The position numbers were made by a program, and so were the translations under genes. From Spirochaetaceae bacterium (GTDB lineage: Bacteria > Spirochaetota > Spirochaetia > Treponematales > Breznakiellaceae), in assembly GCA_031275595.1 (NCBI GenBank), contig JAISOO010000080.1:1-9902 (forward strand): 9,902 bases of DNA, given 5' to 3'. The notes beneath the pieces were generated by a model that saw only the letters and a list, made by a program, of their open reading frames with translations, did not search any database and had not been told where the DNA came from. Numbering within the stretch: the stretch's first letter is position 1; each line of letters opens with the position of its first letter. Positions 5,692 to 9,902 of the stretch are shown in pieces.

Positions 5692-5730
5692 GAGGCTTTC
5701 CCAAAACTAACCGAGTTTTGGGAAAGCCTC
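5692..5730. repeat. Perfect 17-bp hairpin between converging rlmK and rpmE; relative of copies A and B
   Basis: Bases 5692-5708 are the exact reverse complement of 5714-5730 around an AACCG loop. The core AAAACTAACCGAGTTTTG (5703-5720) differs from copy B by one base, and the arms GCTTTCCCAAAACT match the first hairpin of copy A. It sits 18 bases after the rlmK stop and 12 bases from the rpmE stop, so it could serve as a two-way terminator or RNA 3'-end stabiliser. Neither strand has a proper U-run after the stem, so intrinsic termination is uncertain. Confidence 0.85.
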
Positions 5731-5742
5731 AACCTCAAGGAA

Positions 5743-5946
5743 TTATTCTTTGATATTGTACTTTTTGCGGAACCGTTCAATCCGGCCGGCGGTATCCACC
5801 AGTTTCTGCTTACCCGTAAAGAAGGGATGACAGGCGGAACAAATCTCAACCTTGATATCCTTAACGGTGGAACGGGTCTCGATCACATTGCCACAGGCAC
5901 AGGTAATCTTGCTAACCTCATACTTCGGATGAATTTTTTCTTTCAT
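5743..5946 (-). CDS. rpmE: Ribosomal protein L31, zinc-binding type
   Basis: A 67-residue protein with the L31 signature: [10 protein letters not shown] at the start, CAC at 16-18, and [13 protein letters not shown] at 36-48. The four cysteines (16, 18, 36, 39) form the zinc site of the C+ paralogue. The normal role is bridging the large and small subunits; in several bacteria it also acts as a zinc reserve. The ATG is preceded by GGGAGG inside a 26-bp gap after rho, so the two are probably one transcript; rho-rpmE adjacency is common in bacteria. The gene ends at the hairpin 5692-5730. Confidence 0.97.
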   Translation of the reverse strand: MKEKIHPKYEVSKITCACGNVIETRSTVKDIKVEICSACHPFFTGKQKLVDTAGRIERFRKKYNIKE

Positions 5947-5972
5947 CTATAAATAAACCTCCCGGAAATTTA

Positions 5973-7739
5973 TTAATCCATACCGGCGGAACCGGTGTTC
6001 ATCGATCTGAGGAATGCTTCATTATTCTTAGTTTTCTTCATCTTGTCAACCAGAAGTTCGATGATCTCGATATCGTCCATGGGGTTGATAACCTTCCGGA
6101 GGATCCATATCTTCTGCATTTCCTCTTCGGTGAGGAGGAGTTCCTCCTTCCGGGTGCCGGACTTTTTGATATTGATCGCCGGGAAAAGCCGGCGGTCGCT
6201 GATCCGCCGGTCCAGGTCAATTTCCAGGTTGCCGGTACCCTTAAATTCCTCAAAGATAACCTCATCCATACGGCTGCCGGTCTCAATAAGGGCGGTGGAG
6301 ATAATGGTCAGGCTTCCCCCCTCCTCGATGTTCCGGGCAGCCCCAAAAAAACGTTTGGGTTTGTGGAGGGCGTTGGAGTCCACCCCGCCGGAGAGGATCT
6401 TCCCCGAAGTGGGAACCGTCTGGTTATAGGCCCGGGCCAAGCGGGTGATGGAATCCAGGAGGATCACCACATCTTTTTTATGCTCCACCAGGCGTTTGGC
6501 CTTTTCCAATACCATTTCGGTAACCTGGACGTGCCGGGTGGCCTGCTCGTCAAAGGTAGAGGAGATCACCTCCGCCCGGACGGTCCGCTCCATGTCGGTA
6601 ACCTCCTCGGGGCGCTCATCAATGAGGAGGACAATGAGGTACACCTCGGGATGATTTTTGGTGATGGCGTTGGCGATCTTCTGCATCATGATGGTCTTCC
6701 CCGTCCGGGGAGGGGCCACGATGAGGGCTCGCTGCCCTTTCCCGATTGGGCAGAAGAGGTTGATGATCCGCTCGGATATGCCTTCGGTGCTGGTTTCCAG
6801 ATCGAGTTTTTTATCCGGGTAGAGAGGGGTCAGGTTATCGAAGGGGATACGGTTTTGGGCCACCGTGGGATCGTCATAATTCACCGTTTCCACCCTGAGC
6901 ATAGCGAAAAACCGTTCCTGCTCCTTGGGGCTGCGGATCTGGCCGTAGACGGTGTCCCCGGTCTTGAGGGCGAAAAGCCGGATCTGGCTGGGACTGATAT
7001 AGATGTCATCCGGGCCGGGGAGATAGGAATTCTGGGGACTCCTGAGGAACCCGTAGCCATCGGGAAGAATCTCCAGGGAACCATAGGCGTAGATGATCCC
7101 CCCCCGCTCGGTATGGGCCTTGAGAATAGAAAAGATGATCTCCTGCTTTTTTAAGGACACCATATCCTCATGGGAAATATTATAAGAGGCCGCCAATTCC
7201 CGGAGGTCCATCATATTAAGCCGGATCAGCTCATTAATCGAAAGCCGGGGTTTACCGTTATCCTGATCCAAGCGGGGTTCAGGTTTACCGTAGATATCCG
7301 GCATGGAGGGAAGGTTTTTGGGAATCGCCGACAGGGGGGAGGCCGGAGTTTGGGAATTTGCCCCCGGCAGAATTCCCCCCGAGGGAGGCGGAACAGGCGG
7401 GGACGTAACGAGGGATGGAGAACTCCGGTAACCGTTTTTGCCCCTGCCCTCCCGGTGGGAACCGACCCGTTTTGGCCGGGCCCGAACAATCACCGCTTTT
7501 CCGTTGGGCTTCTCCCCGGAATCCTCATCCCCTGAATCTTCGGCTCCGGAAAATTCTCCTTCGCCATAATCCGCCGGACGGTCCGCTTCAAACTCCGTTT
7601 CGTTATTCAGGTTAAGCGGCAACTGCGGCTCTTCCGCGCCGCCATAGGAATCACTCATAGCCAATTCCCCTTGTTCAAAATTGTTCGATTCGCCGGTTTC
7701 CGCATTTTTTGAATTTCGACGTTTTCTTACGATTGCCAT
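5973..7739 (-). CDS. rho: Transcription termination factor Rho with long N-terminal extension
   Basis: Hexameric RNA-dependent ATPase/helicase that ends transcription. Of 588 residues the conserved part begins at about 166 ([18 protein letters not shown]). The RNA-binding OB domain includes DGYGFLRSP (227-235) and [11 protein letters not shown] (244-254). The ATPase core has the P-loop VAPPRTGKT (341-349), [10 protein letters not shown] (374-383), Walker [14 protein letters not shown] (424-436), the RNA-contacting loop [20 protein letters not shown] (450-469, Arg469 the likely arginine finger) and [10 protein letters not shown] (527-536). E. coli Rho has 419 residues. The extra ~165 residues are low-complexity: Asn/Glu/Asp-rich at 10-80, a basic patch [19 protein letters not shown] (87-105), then Pro/Ser-rich (107-150). 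Similar inserts occur in other phyla and can add RNA contacts. The ATG at 7739 has CGGAG upstream. Confidence 0.97.
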   Translation of the reverse strand: MAIVRKRRNSKNAETGESNNFEQGELAMSDSYGGAEEPQLPLNLNNETEFEADRPADYGEGEFSGAEDSGDEDSGEKPNGKAVIVRARPKRVGSHREGRGKNGYRSSPSLVTSPPVPPPSGGILPGANSQTPASPLSAIPKNLPSMPDIYGKPEPRLDQDNGKPRLSINELIRLNMMDLRELAASYNISHEDMVSLKKQEIIFSILKAHTERGGIIYAYGSLEILPDGYGFLRSPQNSYLPGPDDIYISPSQIRLFALKTGDTVYGQIRSPKEQERFFAMLRVETVNYDDPTVAQNRIPFDNLTPLYPDKKLDLETSTEGISERIINLFCPIGKGQRALIVAPPRTGKTIMMQKIANAITKNHPEVYLIVLLIDERPEEVTDMERTVRAEVISSTFDEQATRHVQVTEMVLEKAKRLVEHKKDVVILLDSITRLARAYNQTVPTSGKILSGGVDSNALHKPKRFFGAARNIEEGGSLTIISTALIETGSRMDEVIFEEFKGTGNLEIDLDRRISDRRLFPAINIKKSGTRKEELLLTEEEMQKIWILRKVINPMDDIEIIELLVDKMKKTKNNEAFLRSMNTGSAGMD

Positions 7740-7955
7740 GGATAAACTCCGTTTCTATATTTTACATTCCCGATTTTACCGAACGAGAAAAGATGAGATA
7801 CCATATACCACGTATCTTCAACGGGTTCGTTTCCTGTTAGATTATTTTCTTAACTGAAAGGACTGCCTTGTCTCAATAACAATACTTTAACCCAATTGTT
7901 GAAAAATAAATTTTTCCAACATCTTAGCTTCTTTAAATGTATACGTTCCATCCTT
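7740..7955 (-). promoter_or_regulatory. rho promoter and 5' leader
   Basis: A 216-bp gap between cinA-C and rho, both on the minus strand. TTGACA (7964-7959), embedded in the last codons of cinA, is followed after 17 bases by TACATT (7941-7936), a good sigma-70-type pair. Transcription would start near 7929, leaving a leader of about 190 nt. It contains an AT-rich hairpin (7898-7906 with 7911-7920, one bulge), which overlaps an 11-codon frame (MLEKFIFQQLG) whose reality is doubtful. E. coli rho is autoregulated through its leader; a long leader here allows the same but does not prove it. The leader is visibly more AT-rich than the flanking genes. Confidence 0.55.
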
Positions 7956-8444
7956 TCATGTCAAGATCTTCTTTAGAATATTCCGGGCCAATTCTCTGAG
8001 GGTGTCCAGGGCCGCGGCCAGACGAACCTCATTCCGGGAACCGGTATAATGGAATACCGAAGCCCGGCTTTTGCATCCCCGGCCCGCTACCCCTATCCAT
8101 ACCGTACCCACTGGTACGGAACCATCCCCGCCGGGACCCGCAAGCCCCGTAACCCCCGCCGCTAAATCCACTCCGCTCCGCGCCAGGGCCCCCTCGGCCA
8201 TAGCACAGGCCGTTTCCCTGCTTACCGCCCCATAGCGCAGGATAAGGCCGCCGTCCAGTCCCAGCATCCGTTGTTTCGCGTCTATGGAGTAACAGACGAA
8301 GGAACCCCAAAACACCCGGGACGCTCCAGGAACCTGAACAAGCAGGTCCGCCGCCAGTCCGGCGGTACAAGATTCCGCAAGGGCTATCGAAAGGGACGCG
8401 GAGGATAATTTTTCAATAAGTTCCAGGGCTTCAACTCTCGCCAT
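7956..8444 (-). CDS. pncC: CinA C-terminal domain protein, nicotinamide-nucleotide amidohydrolase (PncC type)
   Basis: A 162-residue stand-alone CinA C-terminal domain, predicted to deamidate nicotinamide mononucleotide to nicotinate mononucleotide in pyridine-nucleotide salvage. Seen: LAESCTAG with the nucleophile Ser25, VPGASRVFWGSFVCYSIDAK with Tyr52 and Lys57, YGAVSRETACAMAEGAL (71-87) and TGLAGPGGDG (99-108), then VPVGTVWIGV. The usual second Gly of ESCTGG is Ala here. The N-terminal molybdopterin-like CinA domain is absent. A GTG at 8447 is also possible; the ATG at 8444 has AGAGGGG just upstream. The start overlaps the bactofilin end by 14 bases, indicating coupling. It is the last gene before the rho promoter, which begins inside its final codons. 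Its activity is inferred from family only. Confidence 0.9.
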   Translation of the reverse strand: MARVEALELIEKLSSASLSIALAESCTAGLAADLLVQVPGASRVFWGSFVCYSIDAKQRMLGLDGGLILRYGAVSRETACAMAEGALARSGVDLAAGVTGLAGPGGDGSVPVGTVWIGVAGRGCKSRASVFHYTGSRNEVRLAAALDTLRELARNILKKILT

Positions 8445-8850
8445 CACCCCTCTGCAGTTCCGCCTTTATCTCCTCGGTAGGCCGGGAAAAAATCTCCACA
8501 TCCTTCTCAATTCCGGTCATACCGCAATGTCCCTCAAAAAGAACCCCGTCGGCGATCCGCAACCGGGCGGCGCTGACATCCCCCCGGACCTCCGCGCCGG
8601 GAAACATATCTACTTTATCCATAGCATTCACCGTCCCCACCACGGTTCCATAAACAATCAGGGAGGTAACTGAAATATGGTCCGCCTCAACCACGGCTCC
8701 TTTATCCACGATAAGCGCACCGGTGGCTTCTATGGTTCCCTTAAATTTACCCTGGATGCATAACGTTTCCTTAAAACGCAAAAAACCGTTAAAATTCGTG
8801 GTGTTTCCAAAGATCACGAGGGGAGAACCGGCGTTTTTTTTGCCATCCAT
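8431..8850 (-). CDS. Bactofilin family cytoskeletal protein
   Basis: A 139-residue bactofilin (DUF583): a short polar N-terminus (GKKNAGSP), a right-handed beta-helix core of about 11-112 with short repeats (FNGFLRFKETLCIQGKFKGT, GALIVDKGAVVEADHI, SLIVYGTVVGTVNA, KVDMFPGAEVRGDV, ARLRIADGVLFEG), and a charged C-tail. Bactofilins self-assemble without nucleotides into membrane-associated filaments and often position cell-wall enzymes; in spirochetes and Helicobacter they help set cell shape or helicity. Start: the frame stays open to 8910, but that stretch lies inside the response-regulator gene. The ATG at 8850 has GGGAGGAG ten bases upstream and lies 7 bases after the regulator's stop, so it is chosen. 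It overlaps cinA-C downstream. Confidence 0.9.
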   Translation of the reverse strand: MDGKKNAGSPLVIFGNTTNFNGFLRFKETLCIQGKFKGTIEATGALIVDKGAVVEADHISVTSLIVYGTVVGTVNAMDKVDMFPGAEVRGDVSAARLRIADGVLFEGHCGMTGIEKDVEIFSRPTEEIKAELQRGDGES

Positions 8851-8857
8851 CTGTTTC

Positions 8858-9571
8858 TTACTCCTCCCGCAGGGAACTCCGGATCTGATTTTCCAGGACT
8901 TGAAGTCCAATCTCGTTTTTCTTTAACCCTTCCCATTCCGCTATGGTCCGTTCAATACGGGCATCCAATCCGGCAATATACTTTCGAACCACCTTCGACT
9001 TTTCCTTAATTACATCCAAAAGCCGGGGCAGGGTGTTTTCATCGATAACTTCTTCGGTTCGGGAAACTTGGGTAATAACCGCATCGAGCTCGTCCATGCT
9101 TTTAATAAAAGCCTCCACATCTTTTTTTATGGACAGACTGAATTCTTCCGCCATGTTTAACCGGGATTCCCGGACCACAATCTGCCCAAAAAGCTCCCGG
9201 TTTCGCAGTACCGCCCGGATCCGGGCGAGGACTTCAGAGAAATTATAAGGCTTGGTGATATAATCATCTACCCCCAGGGCAAAACCCTCCACCTTATCCT
9301 TAACATCATCCAGGGCCGAAAACATGATGATGGGAATTTCCCGGAATTTCGGGTCGTTTTTTAAGGTTTTGGTGACCTCCCATCCGGACATCCGGGGCAT
9401 GATATTATCGAGCATGATCAGATCAGGATAAAACCGCTTAACCTTTTCCAGGGCTTCCACCCCATCGGAAGCTTTTTCTACGATAAATCCGAGTTTGGAA
9501 AGCATCACCTCGAAGAATTCAAGATTTATCTGCTCATCGTCCACAATAAGTATTTTTTTGCGGGTATTCAT
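8858..9571 (-). CDS. Single-receiver response regulator with helical C-terminal domain and no DNA-binding domain
   Basis: A 237-residue protein. The CheY-like receiver (about 5-122) has ILIVDDEQ (Asp11, Asp12), the phospho-acceptor Asp55 in DLIMLDNIMPRMSG, Ser85 in MFSALDD and Lys107 in ITKPYN, so phosphorylation should be possible. Residues 123-237 have no recognisable HTH, GGDEF, HD-GYP or kinase signature. The stretch is highly charged and predicted helical, probably coiled-coil (e.g. LLDVIKEKSKVVRKYIAGLD, 184-203). Output is therefore likely protein-protein. No histidine kinase is present in the window. The ATG is preceded by GGAAGG and overlaps the lnt stop as ATGA; the reading frame continues upstream to 9886 but that part is the shadow of lnt. 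The bactofilin follows 7 bases downstream. The position suggests, but does not show, a role in envelope or cytoskeleton control. Confidence 0.9.
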   Translation of the reverse strand: MNTRKKILIVDDEQINLEFFEVMLSKLGFIVEKASDGVEALEKVKRFYPDLIMLDNIMPRMSGWEVTKTLKNDPKFREIPIIMFSALDDVKDKVEGFALGVDDYITKPYNFSEVLARIRAVLRNRELFGQIVVRESRLNMAEEFSLSIKKDVEAFIKSMDELDAVITQVSRTEEVIDENTLPRLLDVIKEKSKVVRKYIAGLDARIERTIAEWEGLKKNEIGLQVLENQIRSSLREE

Positions 9572-9902
9572 TGCTTCCTTCCTTTCAGCATTTTTATTAT
9601 ATGTCCTCCTAAGCCCGCTATCAATACAAGAAAAGCGGCGGCGGTACAAATTCGGGGGAAAAAATCTCCATACTTGGTATACAACGAATCCGGTTTTACC
9701 ACGGGAATCTCCACGGTAAGCTGAATTTCGGCAAAGGGTTCCCCCATGGCGAGGATCTTGCCGTTGGGGTCTATCCCGCAGGTCTGGCCCGATGCGGTGG
9801 ATCGAACCATGGAACAACGGTTTTCCACCGCCCGGAATACCGCCATGGACAGATGCTGCATTTGGGCGGGGAGGCTTTTGGACCATGCGTCGTTAGAAAG
9901 AT
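9568..9902 (-). CDS. lnt: Apolipoprotein N-acyltransferase, C-terminal part (5' end outside window)
   Basis: The frame is open to the window edge; the visible 110 residues match the end of Lnt, which adds the third acyl chain to the N-terminal cysteine of lipoproteins at the inner membrane. Seen: SNDAWSKSLPAQMQHLSMAV, equivalent to the NDAWFG...QHLAMA segment of the nitrilase-like domain, then FRAVENRCSMVRSTASGQTC and GIDPNGKIL, and a final membrane helix (about ICTAAAFLVLIAGLGGHII) followed by a basic tail. The catalytic Glu-Lys-Cys residues would lie upstream, outside the window. An ATG at 9861 is internal, not the start. The stop overlaps the response-regulator ATG (ATGA), so the two are translationally coupled. 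Confidence 0.92.
   Translation of the reverse strand, partial: LSNDAWSKSLPAQMQHLSMAVFRAVENRCSMVRSTASGQTCGIDPNGKILAMGEPFAEIQLTVEIPVVKPDSLYTKYGDFFPRICTAAAFLVLIAGLGGHIIKMLKGRKQ

Noticed and set aside
9572..9886. N-terminal extension of the response-regulator frame (105 residues)
   Set aside because: It is the out-of-frame shadow of lnt; the receiver domain begins right after the ATG at 9571, which has a good ribosome-binding site.

Overview
The window looks like a chromosomal segment from a treponeme-type spirochete (Treponema or a close relative, possibly one of the free-living or termite-gut lineages). The evidence is indirect. The minus-strand order lnt, response regulator, bactofilin, cinA-C, rho, rpmE resembles what I remember of the lnt/rho/rpmE region of Treponema pallidum. 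A DUF4105/Lnb-type membrane protein, a Rex repressor and a stand-alone RlmK are compatible with this. Base composition is roughly 50-58% GC by eye, with pronounced GGG/CCC-rich codon use. No rRNA, tRNA or CRISPR was seen.

Layout, left to right. Positions 1-150 (+) hold the 3' end of a gene that enters from the left, possibly a transposase tail. Positions 212-3488 (-) are a tightly overlapping four-gene run, read right to left: a DUF4105/Lnb-like polytopic membrane protein, lipoyl synthase LipA, a free-standing lipoate-ligase C-terminal domain (LplB-like), and a lipoate-protein ligase catalytic subunit (LplA). Positions 3489-3998 are a 510-bp divergent intergenic region. It has a predicted promoter in each direction and two related copies of a structured, hairpin-rich element, each lying in the sense orientation inside a predicted 5' leader. 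Positions 3999-5673 (+) hold rex and an overlapping rlmK gene. A perfect 17-bp hairpin (5692-5730) sits between the converging rlmK and rpmE genes and shares its core and arms with the leader elements. Positions 5743-7739 (-) hold rho followed by rpmE. After a 0.2-kb leader with a good promoter, 7956-9902 (-) is a second compact run: lnt (cut by the window edge), a response regulator, a bactofilin, and the CinA C-terminal amidase.

How the genes fit together. lipA, lplB and lplA form a protein-lipoylation module; the ligase is split into two subunits, with the accessory domain encoded ahead of the catalytic one. The Lnb-like protein and Lnt, at opposite ends of the window, both belong to families that N-acylate bacterial lipoproteins by different chemistries. 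Rex is an NADH/NAD+ sensor and rlmK a 23S rRNA methyltransferase; their overlap suggests co-translation. rho and rpmE are a conserved pair. The response regulator has no DNA-binding domain and is translationally linked to lnt, with a bactofilin directly downstream, which suggests an envelope or cell-shape role.

The most unusual element is the repeated hairpin module in the two divergent leaders (3532-3653 and 3836-3976) with its relative at 5692-5730. It could be a dispersed palindromic repeat family or a duplicated cis-acting RNA; the sequence alone does not decide.
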